64,000 bases of DNA from Chionis minor (taxonomy: Eukaryota; Chordata; Aves; Charadriiformes; Chionididae): NCBI GenBank assembly GCA_013398295.1, contig VZSF01005545.1, positions 35,739 to 99,738 on the forward strand, in the 5' to 3' direction. A program made the position numbers and the translations under genes. Position 1 is the first letter of the stretch. The number at the start of each line of letters is the position of its first letter. Below, one piece after another: positions 38,701-50,852 of the stretch. Below the pieces are notes generated by a model. It was not told where the DNA came from. It saw only the letters and a list, made by a program, of their open reading frames with translations, and did not search any database.

Positions 38701-41570
38701 ATCTCTGATTTGAAAATGACTTCCCAGCCACCAATGATAATTTTTTTATGCAGTAACTGCTGGACACTGGCTGGCAATCTGTGGGGCACTAACGGCACAT
38801 TACAATAATTTCCCTGCTCATTTTGCTTCCCATGTTTCTGTTTGCTGCAGCTACACACCTTTCCTAATGCCACCAAAACTTTCCTCATGCCACTAAGAAT
38901 TCTTTTTCCATTACAGTTGGGTTCAATTCCAAGTGCAAGGAGCACAGGTCTCTAAATGCAGTTTCCAAATCCTGTAATAATATAAATCAGTATCACAATA
39001 AATGTGTTGATAATTATGCAAATAGTTCAACAATTCTAGCTCAGTTTGATATAGGATTTGATTTTTATCTGTGACCTCAGTGACTTGATTACACCCTTTG
39101 GTTTTGTTGTAGGTTGGTAAAAAATGTCCTGTTTCATATACCAATCTCACAGTCAAAAAAATTACCATAAAAACCTTACTTTCAGGTAGTACAACCTCAC
39201 CACATGAGGTGAGACCGAATCATAACTGGAGAATATTATGGATTTACATTGCAGGATAATCAGGATCAAAAAACATTATGCACATTCAGAAACCTTTCCT
39301 CCCGGTATTTGCAGTGTGACGCAAATATATTGCTAGTGAAAACGGTGACAACATTATCCAAATCCCACATAGATTTCCACTGTTGTAAGAGTGCTCCAGG
39401 GATGCATTTAAGGGTAATCAAGCACACAGAAAAACTGAAACATATTGCTCACTGCTTTTTCCTTCCACATGCAAGCCCACAATTACTTCCCCTAGTTTTA
39501 TATTCTGCATTATATGGGATGACATCATTGAGCAGGCTTAAAATTTATACTGGAAATGGTAAACTGTGCTGGAGGTAAACTAGATTGCTGCCTTGTCGCA
39601 ATAAGGGTCTCGTCTTTCATTGCAAAGGAACTGAATTGTCCCTCAAGAAAGGAAATAACGGCAGTGGTAATGTATAAAGGACATTATTAAAAAAGAAAGT
39701 CAAAGAAACTCTATTTAGTCCTTCCAAGTCCCAAGCCGCTTAAGGTTTTCATCAGCCAATGTTTGCTGGACGTGGTCTGTTCTCAAACTGGGACAAATCT
39801 CACTGATTTCAATGAACTGATCAGTTCAATCACACACTATAAAGTGTGCAGGCTATGGCTCCCATTATTCTCTTCAAAGAATATTACTTTTATGTCACTG
39901 TCTCTCATCCTGCAGCTTTGCTTCTTAATAGACTCCATACCACCATGAGTGGTTTTTGCCCAAGCAAAATTAAAACAGGACACATCTGTTTCATAGCAGC
40001 ATCAAGATATTTGTATAAAATTGTATCTGAAACATCAGAAAAGCTAAAGATAGAATAAAGAGGATATTTGTCCTCACAGCAGTACTTTTCCTAGTTGGAT
40101 TTCCTTTTTTGTTTCTTTTTGTTTGTTTGTTTTTAGAGACCTTCTCTGCTGTTTTTAAGTAATATTCCATGGAAAGTCCACTCCACAGGTCATTTGCATT
40201 CATTAAGTCTTCCACTTCAAAGAACATTAGAATATGGTGGAAGGATATACAGAAATGTGACCTGTACCGCTGATGGTCATTTTAGCTCCTGTTGTACTTT
40301 TATTAGCGTTGAGATTTCAACTTCAGTATCCTTCTCGCATTTCTTTCTGGATGTTTGCATTCTTTTGCCAAAACAAAATCCGCAGTCTTTTCCTCCCTCT
40401 TCTGTACTTAAACTGTATCATAGATTTGTTGTGGCCTCTTTGGTGTGTTTGAAGTGAAAGAAATGCTTTCTGTCCGTTGAAGAGTTGTGGGGGGGGAAAA
40501 AAAAAGCAGCTATATATTTGCATCATGGCTGAAGGGGCTTCCTTCACATCACTTCTATTAATAATATGAATTTTAATTTCAAGTTTATTTTCATTTATAG
40601 CAGTATAAACTTAAAGTAATATCAATGGCTTCAGTGAATTTACCCTGAATTTTCAGTGAGTAGAGGCTCTGACCCATGGACATCATTGAAGTTGCTCTGG
40701 ATTTACCTCACAGTAATATATCAGAGAATGAATCTGAAATTTGTTTACAGGAGTATAAAAGGCAAAGTTTGCAGAGGACAATACAAGGACCAATTTAATT
40801 AACATCATCAGCATCCCTGAGAAACTGTTTTCTTGGGTTTTATTTGCTGAGAATATTTTCTGTACAAGCTGGATGGATTCTTGGAAGAAACAAGACAGTG
40901 CAAAATCCCATTTACAAGCACTAACAGTCCATTGTCATATCCCTGACACATTTCTATTAAATTATTAAATACAGCTCAGCCCTTAATGACTCTTTAAACA
41001 AAGAACTGCCAGCCCAAATAGCCATCTTCAGTCTTGTGTATTATTAAATTTTTCCTGAGCTATCTCCCATGACATAAAAAAATTATTTATCATATAGTAA
41101 CCTGAACAGCTATTAAAAATCCATCTGAAACAAAGAATGAAATAAGGCAGATACACCTGTTTATTATGTCCATTTCTGTATGGTATAAGCTACCAAATCC
41201 ACCCAGTCTTGGGGGCAGAAATAAATCTTGTTAATTTAATGACTGGACAATAAAAGAATTTGTCTTGCTCATTTCTAATAGTATAACATCTAATAAAACA
41301 CCCTCCAAGCTCTGGCTTGGAGGGAGAAATTTATTTTCATATTATTCACAGTGAATTGCTCTTGATATTAATTACACAACAGCAATAATATTGAATCCAT
41401 TGCTCTTTAGGGCCTGTTGTACCCAGTAGACTGACTGATTTTCCTTTTGCTTTCACAATGTGTCAGGGAAAATAGGATAGTTTTAATATGGGCAGGACGT
41501 GTACAAACTAAAGTGATCTGAAGTAGTCCCTAAGAAAATTTATTCAGATACAACTAACAATGTTTGTAAT
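35751..41570. other. AT-rich non-coding DNA, no gene recognised
   Basis: Nearly 6 kb hold no recognisable gene or transposon. A hairpin-forming sequence at 41292-41335 is listed separately. The part at 39240-39620 has an even composition and a 109-codon open frame, and could be a conserved non-coding element. T- and A-rich runs occur near 40105-40135 and 40495-40506. Confidence 0.5.
41292..41335. repeat. GC-rich perfect hairpin with AT outer stem
   Basis: CCCTCCAAGC (41301-41310), a 4-base loop TCTG, and the exact reverse complement GCTTGGAGGG (41315-41324) form a 10-base stem. Outside it, AATAAA at 41292-41297 can pair with TTTATT at 41330-41335 across small bulges. The GC-rich core stands out in very AT-rich DNA. 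No RNA gene family fits. Confidence 0.85.
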
Positions 41571-41847
41571 AGGACAATGGGCAATGGTTTTAAAATAAAA
41601 AAAAGGGTAGATTCAGACTAGATATAAGGAAGAAATGTTTTACAACAAGGATGGTGAAACACCAGTTCAGGTTGCCCAAAAAAATGGTATATGCACCATC
41701 CCTGGAAACATTCCAGATCAGGTTGGACAGAGCTCTGAGCAACTTTATCTACTTGAAGATGTGTCTGCTTATGGCAGGGGGGTTCGACTAGACAACCTTT
41801 AAAAGTCCTTTCCAACCCAAACTGCTCCATGAGTCTATGTTTCTATT
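41571..41847 (+). mobile_element. CR1 LINE 3' fragment, plus strand
   Basis: The fragment starts near AGGACAATGGGCAATGG, continues with AGACTAGATATAAGGAAGAA and ATCCCTGGAAACATTCCAGA, and ends with CCTTTCCAACCCAAACTG and a worn tail (CCATGAGTCTATGTTTC). These correspond to the last codons of ORF2 and the 3' untranslated part. Its tail group is close to that of 31475-31619. Confidence 0.9.
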
Positions 41848-44462
41848 CTGTGCTGTATTCAAGACTAGTAGACTGCAAATGGAAGAAGAAAATCACTACC
41901 TAATGGAAAGAAATCTAAATGCTGATAAAGCCAGAGAAATTAAGGAACTGACGATGAATAGCCCTAGATAGCTGCATTCTCCCTTAACCACCTTGTCTTT
42001 GAATTTTTCTACCTAGTTTCATTTGTGGTTTCTTGAAAGCCAGGGGGACAGTTCCATTATCTTGCTGGGATCGACGATATTTTCTATCAAAGTATGTTTT
42101 GTATGGTTCTTAACTTATAGTATATGTTGTAATATAAACCAAGCATAGTTTAAAATAAAACAAACAAACAAACAAAAAAATCCACCCAAAACAATTTTTG
42201 TCCTTACTATGATTTTGACAGCTCTTGAATGGTAAGAGGCTGGGAGAGAGAAAGAGAGATTTAGGGGAAAAAAAATAACTGGAAAGATAGAGAATTTGAA
42301 GAGTTCTTAAGACAAGTTGAAAAAAAGATTGAAGGTGGAAATAGAGAAACAAGGGTTGATAAATTTGAGAAAACAAAAGAAATTGAAGAAGTCATTTTCC
42401 TACTTATATATAGCAAGTTTTTTATAACTTAGATAAGAAAGGAATTTTCTATTATTTTGTTTCAAACTTTGGTAAAAAATTCTGCCCAAGTGAGGAGTCC
42501 TTTCAAAGAAAGCCAAATGAGGTTCTTGGTATTTCACTGTAAAACAAAAAAAAAAATATGCAATTAAAGTAGGGGAAACAGCACTGCTCTGAAAGAGCTA
42601 CTCTGAATTATACTCACTGGTGATCAATTCACATATATAAGTAAAATTACTATATAACTTATATAGCTAAGATAACTAGAAAATCCCAGAAAATAATTCC
42701 CTATATCGTGAAACAGAAACAGTTAATTTTTATTCTTTTTCTATCTAGGAAATAGAAACCCTAACCTCTGTTATTTTACTCTAAAAGAGTCAGAAGATAA
42801 TATATCTATAGAAAACCAGCCATGGACACCAAAGTATAAACTTCTTTTGTTGAAAGTCTTGGAGGTATTTGTGGTGAGTTAATTGCTCTTTTTTGTAGAA
42901 TGACCCTATAAAATGTTGTGAAAGAAGGATAACTGCGTTTCTCCTGTGGAGTTCAATATGGGAGGACAAAGAGGCAAGGACTGTATAAAGACCATGATCT
43001 TTTCCTGTTTCCATGGTGATACAGTTCCAGAAAAGATGCACCCATTTAAACTAGTGGATCCTGCTGCATTGTATTTTTGAGAAGATTCAACTCTGCTGGC
43101 TGTGCATTGGAATGAGGATGAAGTTCCTGAGCTTTGTTCAAACTCTTTACATCTCTCCCCATTTAGATAGCATGAGCTAAGAGGAATCACAATGTACAAA
43201 AGTCATAAAGCATGAAGATTCATGAAAAGTCTCAAATTTTGAGGAAAATATGTTCCAGACATGCACTCTCCAAAAACGGTGCACATTCCTTACACAGTGA
43301 TAGGGAAATCGAGGTGTTCTAATTAAAAGAAGTCTCAAAGATGTCTCTATCTGTTGATTAGACATCGTAATCTACCTATATTGCTGCATACCGCAGTTCC
43401 AATTGACTTTCACAATTTCCTGAGAATGTGAACTGCGGGGACTTGGCTTTGAGTTTTCTCTCATATATGCAATTATAACAGTAAGGAAGATGAACCTTTT
43501 AAACAGAGATAACACCTGTTGTCACACCAATCATATATATGGAAAAATTAGAAAAGCTACTGGACAACCATGTCCCTCTTCCAAGCATCAAACTTCAAAG
43601 CCAAGAGAAAACAAGGTTAAGAAAAAATTATCAGTTTACTCAGGTATAGGTTAGGCCACCCCTGAAATCAGTATAGATCTGAGAGGATGTTAGTGGGGTC
43701 ATAGGATAATTATCTGTCATGAGAAACAGGAAGACAGACAGTCATTTTGTGTGGTTAGTGTAGGGGAAAGAGATTATAATGTGTGAAAAGATCAATATCT
43801 CTACTTAGCTCATGGTTTCTGGTATTGAACAGAATTATGAATTTTCCAGACTCATCATTTCAGAGTGTTTTTAAGTCTTCATTGAGATTCAGTAGAGAGG
43901 GAGTGACTGTTTTGTAAGAAGTGTTTCCTTACTGTCAGGGGAGTGTTTCTGCTCTTCATTGATTGAATGAGTTCATCCTGCTGGGTAGTTGATGCTTGGC
44001 TTATCCTGTGTTGCCACCATGAAGACGTTGCTACCCAGGAAGAAATGTACTACACCCCAGGACATACAGGTGCAAGATTCATGAAAGCTGATGTTTCTGT
44101 TGTGGGATTATTTACTACGCCTGTGGTGGAGATCTGTTGGCATTAAGCTCTATGTTACATAAGCTATAAACAACTTGCCTCTTCCTTTTTCCAAGGAAAT
44201 AACTACTTTATCAATTTTCCTTAGTAACATCCTATAGCCACTAGCTCATTTTTCCATCCAGATAGCTCAGCCGATCCACATGTAATTAACCCATGACCAA
44301 TTGTTCACAGTTTGGATTCAGGTTAAGTTTCTTGCTTCTAGTTCAAATACAAAGCAGAGCTCACGTAGCTCACAGCTCAACTGATGTTTCACTTCTGACA
44401 ACTGGTCTAGCAAAAGATACCTGCAAATCTTTTCTCACTAATACCCTTGAACTTGAATCCAG
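41848..44462. other. AT-rich spacer, no gene recognised
   Basis: No recognisable gene or transposon. A CAAA-type simple repeat is present at about 42155-42180, and A-rich runs occur near 42267-42277 and 42543-42557. A 21-codon frame with a strong Kozak context at 44019-44084 is treated as chance. Confidence 0.5.
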
Positions 44463-44884
44463 AGTAGAGCTGGTGAAAAGAATGGAAGATATATCCTATG
44501 AAGAGCAGTTAAGGGCTTTGGACTTATCTTGTTTGGAGAACTGAGGCTGAGGGGAGACATCATTGCTCCCTACAGCTCCTTGAGGAGGGAAGTGGAGAGG
44601 GAGGTGCTGAGCTCTTCTCCCTGGGATCCAGTGACAGGATGCATGGGAATGGTTCAAAGCTGCACCAGGGGAGGTTTAGACTGGGAATTAGGAAGCATTT
44701 CGTTACTGAGAGGGTGCTCAAACACTGGAACAGTCTTCCTGAGGAGTAGGTCAATGCCCTGAGCATGTTAGTGTTTGAGACATTTGGACAATGCCCTTAA
44801 TAATATGCTTTAGCTTTTGGTCAGCCCTGAATTGATCAGGCAGTTGGACTAGAGGATCCTTGTAGACCCCTTCCAACTGAAATT
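44463..44884 (+). mobile_element. CR1 LINE 3' fragment, plus strand, well preserved
   Basis: The DNA is collinear with the CR1 ORF2 C-terminus and 3' end. Key words are GAGCTGGTGAAAAGAATGG, GAACTGAGGCTGAGGGGAGA, CTCTTCTCCCTGGGATCCAG, GCACCAGGGGAGGTTTAGAC, CTTTTGGTCAGCCCTGAATT and CCCCTTCCAACTGAAATT. The CR1 coding frame is broken by small indels and a stop. This subfamily ends in ATTCT units, and here the tail has expanded into a microsatellite. Confidence 0.92.
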
Positions 44885-45461
44885 ATTCTATTCTATTCTA
44901 TTCTATTCTATTCTATTCTATTCTATTCTATTCTATTCTATTCCATTCCATTCCATTCCATTCCATTCCATTCCATTCCATTCCATTCTGTAACTATGAT
45001 AGTTGTGACCAAATGTATTCAGACAGCATTCTGCAAATTTCTGGCATCTTATTCCTGTCCTAGCCTTTTACAGCTGTTATGTTCCTGTTTGCCTACACCT
45101 TTTGCCTCTACTCTTCCCAAGAAACACCCAGAAGTTTGTATGTATTCACCAATTTCCAGATGGCAACCAGTGTTACTGAAACAAAGTTCAGTAGCTAAGT
45201 TAATTCCCATAAACTATATGTGCCTCACTAGTAAAGAAATTTTCTTGGGTACCTCTGAGATTTCCTCTCCCTTCATCCAAAACCCCTGTAGCACATTCCA
45301 AATTGTTATTCTTAAAAAAATATCTTGTCAGTGTGATATAATCTTGCTTTTCTTATGCAAAACATATAATACAGTAGTACATCCATTTCCGGTTTCTCAC
45401 TATGTTTTAATAAAATGAGATTCTTGTAAAAGATATGATTCTATTTATTTTAAATCTTTTA
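44862..45461 (+). repeat. Copy 1 of an about 600-base duplication flanking a single N
   Basis: This 600-base segment, from the end of the CR1 (GTAGACCCCTTCC) to TAAATCTTTTA, reappears after one N at 45463-46067. Unique flanking sequence, including a 140-codon frame, is identical in the two copies. The only difference seen is one extra ATTCT unit in copy 2. An assembly overlap left unmerged is the simplest reading. Confidence 0.9.
44885..44984 (+). repeat. Compound microsatellite (ATTCT)11(ATTCC)9
   Basis: Eleven perfect ATTCT units (44885-44939) pass without interruption into nine perfect ATTCC units (44940-44984), then ATTCTG. The array grew from the CR1 3' tail just upstream. The two blocks differ by one base per unit, so a single T-to-C change spread with later unit gain. 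Confidence 0.95.
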
Positions 45462-45462
45462 N
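45462..45462. other. Single ambiguous base N (probable contig join)
   Basis: This is the only N noticed in the window. It falls exactly between the end of copy 1 and the start of copy 2 of the duplicated segment, interrupting TAAATCTTTTA and GTAGACCCC. It therefore looks like a placeholder at a join, not a sequencing ambiguity. Confidence 0.9.
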
Positions 45463-46067
45463 GTAGACCCCTTCCAACTGAAATTATTCTATTCTATTCT
45501 ATTCTATTCTATTCTATTCTATTCTATTCTATTCTATTCTATTCTATTCCATTCCATTCCATTCCATTCCATTCCATTCCATTCCATTCCATTCTGTAAC
45601 TATGATAGTTGTGACCAAATGTATTCAGACAGCATTCTGCAAATTTCTGGCATCTTATTCCTGTCCTAGCCTTTTACAGCTGTTATGTTCCTGTTTGCCT
45701 ACACCTTTTGCCTCTACTCTTCCCAAGAAACACCCAGAAGTTTGTATGTATTCACCAATTTCCAGATGGCAACCAGTGTTACTGAAACAAAGTTCAGTAG
45801 CTAAGTTAATTCCCATAAACTATATGTGCCTCACTAGTAAAGAAATTTTCTTGGGTACCTCTGAGATTTCCTCTCCCTTCATCCAAAACCCCTGTAGCAC
45901 ATTCCAAATTGTTATTCTTAAAAAAATATCTTGTCAGTGTGATATAATCTTGCTTTTCTTATGCAAAACATATAATACAGTAGTACATCCATTTCCGGTT
46001 TCTCACTATGTTTTAATAAAATGAGATTCTTGTAAAAGATATGATTCTATTTATTTTAAATCTTTTA
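45463..46067 (+). repeat. Copy 2 of the duplication, containing (ATTCT)12(ATTCC)9
   Basis: Copy 2 is 605 bases long. It starts inside the CR1 tail, without the CR1 body, and carries twelve ATTCT units (45486-45545) and nine ATTCC units (45546-45590), then the same unique flank as copy 1. Beyond 46067 the sequence continues into new DNA. Absence of the CR1 body and identity of the flank fit two overlapping contigs or haplotypes of one locus. Confidence 0.9.
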
Positions 46068-48284
46068 AATATATTAGGAATTTTCAGTTTGCCTTTTTCT
46101 CTTGGCTGCCAGAACTGCTTTCAGAACTGCTTTTGTCAAAAAATGTGATCTGATGTAATCAAGTGATAATATATTTTGCTTATTGATATATTTTATTTGG
46201 GAGCTTGATTAAGACACCAGCAGTTCATACTCCAAGACTAATATGAGTAATCTTCACAGATTTCAGGGCTCAAAGGTATCCTAAAATTTTTAATAATGTA
46301 TTTTTATATACAGTTTAATTAATTGGACTTTTTAGTTATAGATATAAAAAAATATTAATATGGCAGAAAGGTAGTCTGGTTCACAGGTATCAAATTATGC
46401 CATTGAGAAACACAGATAAATTAGTGACTGATGTATCATTAAATTTACCCTATTATGCTTTAAGTACTTAAAGCATAAGTGTTTATGATCTTAATAAGAT
46501 GGATATTTTTATCTTCAGACAGCAGTGTTCAAAGAACATTTTAAAACTCCATAATCACTGGAACAAGCGTGTTATTCTTCTATACTGATCTCACATGTTT
46601 ACTTGCCAATTTCAGAATGAGTATGGCTTTCCTGGAAATCCAATTGTGACTTCAGTAAAATTAGAGTTGGGGCGTAGTCCCTTTCCAGGGATCTTGATCT
46701 GACATAAAATAGGTCAGAAGAGTTTTACCCTGACAGTGCTTCTTTCCTTCCAAGACTTCCAAAAGAGCCTGGATTGACAAGCTAGGATAGGACACCTGTG
46801 TTTTAGATCATAGAATTTTAGAATGGTAGATAAGTGAATTGGATGAGATGTATTTCCGTAAACTATTTGCTAAGGACAAGTTAGGAGACCTGTATCTACT
46901 TCTCAGAAGAGATAAATAACTGTGGATCCTTTGGGTTCTTGGTGCTTAACCTCAAAATAAAAAATCTCTAATTCTTCTCTCTGAGGTAATCATTCCTCTC
47001 GCTAGGTATGCCCGCAAACTGGATGCCCGCAAACCCGCCTCCTAAAACTACTGCTATTTTCATGAATGCTTTAGAGAGACACGGTATCAGACACTGGTGA
47101 TACCTTCTTCACACAGAAGAAATGAGAACTTTTAAAGGGTCTTTAATATTTTGAAAGTGCAAACACCTAAGGAAAAAAGCACATTTGTCAGAGTGAGGAA
47201 ATACATTCAGCTGGAAGTAATCAGCAGAAAGATAAGGCTGATTCTTTCTCTAGTATATGTTAGATATATTTATCAGCTTGCAGATTATTGTGCCTAAAAG
47301 TCAACCTTAAAAAGTAAAATTTTAGCAAACAAGAAAAGTTTTGTCACAAAAAGGTCTCTTAAGGTTTGGAAAGCATTACAATTTCGTAAAAGATCAGTTT
47401 TGCTTTAGCAAATAAAGGAGCAGGTTCTGCAGTATTAATGACTGACTTTGAACCCATCAAACAGGCTTTAAAGGGCTGTTATTTCACTGCAGTGTCATTA
47501 GAAATTTGTGCAGAGGAAACCTGTGTGAGTTTGTCATTTGTATTCATTATAAAAGACAGTAGCAGAACAATCAGTGATACTTTCATTTTGGCAGGTTTCT
47601 TTCCTAATTTATCATAGGCTATTTTTGAGAACCCTACAAATACTTTAGTCCAAATTGCTGCCACATTTTAGTGCCCAAATGATAAGATCAAAGACTATCT
47701 GATGGAGAAATATTAGCTGAGTAGAACAAGACATTGAAATTTGGTTCTCTGCCTCAGCTGAGCAAGGTGCAAGCAGCCTCACTCTCTCCCTCTGGAGTGG
47801 AAGACACCTATTGAGATCCAAGTAGTGGAAGCAGGTAAGGAGTTTTTTCATTTAAATCCCTATCTCCCCTATATTTTATTGTTCTCAGTAGGTCATTAAG
47901 GGAGTTGCATTACTCAAGGAGAGGTAGTGTTGTGTCTTCTCCATACCCAACTCCACATCAGCTTGTGTTGTTGCTTTCAGCAGTGAACTGAAGAAGTGGA
48001 TAGTGCAGCCAGGGGTCCTTGCTCCTCTGAAAGCAATTAAATCTTTTAACACTAACACTGTTAGTATTATTTATTTTTTGTCCTTTTGAACAAGTTTAGT
48101 TGAGTCAGTTTATCGTGCTTTAGTTTTATAGTTAGCAGATGTGCTAAGAGTTTTGCTTAATCAGTTATGGATCATAAGTAATACTATTTCTCACATATAT
48201 AGTAAATTGAACTGGTTCAACTGTGAAGATGTGTGATACCGAAAACATTATTGAAATGGCTAATTATTAAATGCAGAACTGTTG
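46068..48284. other. AT-rich spacer, no gene recognised
   Basis: No gene is recognised. A 12-base direct repeat ATGCCCGCAAAC occurs at 47008-47019 and 47023-47034. At 46806-46850 there is a faint resemblance to an antisense CR1 tail (ATCATAGAATTTTAGAATGG), too short to annotate. Confidence 0.5.
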
Positions 48285-48415
48285 AGAATGGAAGGAATCT
48301 CTTGAGATCTTCTAATCCAACCTCACTACTCAGGTGAGGTCACATAGAGCAGGTTGCTCAGGATCATGTCCAGTCGAGTTTTGGATGTCTCCAGAGTTGC
48401 CACTGGGGACTTATC
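48285..48415 (-). mobile_element. CR1 LINE 3' end fragment, minus strand
   Basis: The plus strand reads GGAAGGAATCTCTTGAGATC, TCTAATCCAACCTC, AGAGCAGGTTGCTCAGGATC and ATGTCCAGTCGAGTTTTGGA. This is the reverse complement of the CR1 3' untranslated part and last ORF2 codons. The tail motif itself is lost or unrecognisable. It is a short, old fragment. Confidence 0.85.
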
Positions 48416-50704
48416 TCTCCTTACTAAGTCAGTATCTTTTGTAAACTAGAGCTGAGAGTATTGTGCTTTTTCCATTCTTTCTCTGAAAACAAGGTTTCTC
48501 AAGACAGCAGTACCTCTCAAGCACGTAACTGCTGCATAACACCAGACAGAATGGGGATAGTCTCTCAATGGGGTTTCACAATGCTTAATGAAACATAACT
48601 CTAAGCAGCCAAAAGACCTCCCTGTAGCTCTAATACACCAACATTTTATTCTTTTCTTGAAGCTTGATCCTCTTTAACTTACTGTGCTGTTTTATTTGTA
48701 GCGTATGTAGAATTTAGCATGTAAATGTGGTCTTCACCTTTGCTTTCACACGGCTTTAATAATAACTGCTGAACTGCAAATCTACTGTACATAGGAATCA
48801 ATTCTTGTATCCTTACAGTAGCGACTATAAAATAAGGAACATAAAATCACAGAGCTAAATACTCATAATTACAAATAATTCTTCGTCATCTTCACCCTTC
48901 ACAATAAAAGTGTTTGGGCTTAAAGAGTTGAGGTAGATCAGTAGCTGAGAGATATTTGAACCCTTTTTGCCTCTTTTGTTCGTTTCCATCAATGTAAACC
49001 AATAAGTAATTTCTAATTTCATAAATAAAACACACTTCCATTTTCAGTAGTCCAAGTTAATTTCTAAGATACGAAATATAGAGAGAATATTGTGAAATAT
49101 TTACCAATAGCTGGCTGAATTGAGCATCTTTGTCTTGTTTTTTTTGAGTACTACCCAGCAAGCATAAATATAAAGGTACATCCTCAAACAGAAACCAAGG
49201 ACAGACTGAAATATCCCACTAATCTACCTCAGGCAAAAGCCTGTCTGAACAGATGGGCTTTTCTCTATGCCTTAAGGTTTTGCTGCGTTACTGGTGGAAA
49301 TTAGTTCCAGAGGGGAGAGCCTTCTCTTGAGAATTTGTCATCACCTGCCCCGAGATGTTGAACTCAGTAGCACAGAAGGAAAGAAACATTTCCCCAGAAA
49401 ACTAAGACCTAAAGCATCTTAGAGAATAGCATGGGATTATTGGCATGTAGTTTGCAGGGGACTCTCTTGAGCTGTAATAACAGCTTGTGCTGTCCACAGC
49501 TAATTCTTCCTTTGCAAGCAGTGTGGGAGAAGCTGTCCTGAGCGATGTACTCACAATTGTTCTATATTCGCAGTGTCATACTCCAGACTAGCTGGAATTA
49601 CCAAAACAGACTGCTAGGAAACTTATGAAATTTCAGCAGCTGAGAAATCTGGATATGAAGATTAGAAATTAGGTCCAGACCAGTAGCATACTGCCATAAA
49701 GCAAGAGAGTAACTAATTTCTGTGAAACAAAAATATTTTTAGTGTTCCAACTGTCTGTAAGTTTTGCTAATCGGTGTTATATATAGCACCCATTTGACAT
49801 AGTCCTTGATCCTGTGAAGACTTGGGATGGCTTATTTGCTTAAAGACACATACAAGTGGAAGTTGCTGTTGGCCTTTTATGTGCATCTGCCTAACACATT
49901 TATGTTTAAACAGAATTATTTATTTCTCCCTTTTATTTTTTATTTTTTAATCAAAGTTTTCACTATAAAAACACAGTCCTACTGTTCATTTTATATACAA
50001 GTTATTCTGAGTGCGATATCTTTTTAATTAATGGTTTTTACAAAAGGGAAGACCATAATCAGTTAGAACTGTTAAAAAAACCCCATGTTTTAAAGCAAAT
50101 ACAAGTTTTCTGAAAATAAACTCCTTTTAATTTCAATGGTGTATTGGTGTTACAGCTCCACATGCATATTGTGTCACTTAGAGAAAATGTCTATTCCAAG
50201 TGTCTGCCTACTTTTTGCAAACACACATCTGAAAACCTAAATAGTTTGCCAAGGTCTGGTCTAATTTATTTACATTACATGTTGTCAACAGCAGTAGGTG
50301 GCAATCACCATGGGACAAAAAATAAAAGGGCATCAAAAAAAAAAAAAAGGCAAGTACAAAATGGTGAATGAAGATAGGGCTTGCATACAAGATGAAAATG
50401 GGCTGCAAATGAACTGGACTGAAAACCAGATGCAAAACCTGAGATTGATTCTGACTTTTACTGGGTCATTATGAGGGTGAAAAAGTATTTTTGATCTTAG
50501 TAGAGTTCATTTGGCATCCGACTTAGGAAGGCTATGGAATTTAAGAGAGAATGGTGTTCTTTTAAGATAACGTGAATTCTGTGGTCTGATTGCCTAAGAA
50601 ATGGACGGCTTGACATTCTCAGTGGTGGGCACAGAAAGATCCACGTTGGCATGTAAAGGTGAGTATGAGGCTGTCAAGGTGTGGGTGCAATCCTGTACTA
50701 TGAC
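48416..50704. other. AT-rich spacer, no gene recognised
   Basis: No gene or recognisable transposon. A run of 15 A lies at about 50335-50348. Confidence 0.5.
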
Positions 50705-50852
50705 AACAGGGAGCATCTGGACGATGGTCTTAGTCATATGGTTTAGTTTTAGGTAGTCCTGCAAAGGGCAGCCAGTTGGGCTTGATGATCCTCATGGGTC
50801 TCTTCCAACTTGAAATATTCTATGATTCTGTGGTTCTATGGTTCTATGATTA
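50705..50852 (+). mobile_element. CR1 LINE 3' end fragment, plus strand
   Basis: The segment includes GAGCATCTGGACGATGGTCT, TATGGTTTAGTTTTAGGTAG, TTGGGCTTGATGATCCTCAT, GGGTCTCTTCCAACTTGAAA and the tail ATTCTATGATTCTGTGGTTC with further TTCTATG units. This is a CR1 3' untranslated region of yet another subfamily. No coding sequence of note remains, and the left boundary is approximate. Confidence 0.88.

Noticed and set aside
44019..44084. 21-codon frame with a textbook Kozak context (GCCACCATGA)
   Set aside because: The peptide is very short, has no known relative, and nothing indicates transcription. A good start context alone is expected by chance in 64 kb.
44885..44984. Regular repeats as a CRISPR-like array
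   Set aside because: These are contiguous pentamers without spacers, derived from a CR1 tail in a vertebrate genome.
46806..46850. Possible antisense CR1 tail (ATCATAGAATTTTAGAATGG)
   Set aside because: Only about 20 bases match, and the following sequence does not continue into the CR1 3' region.
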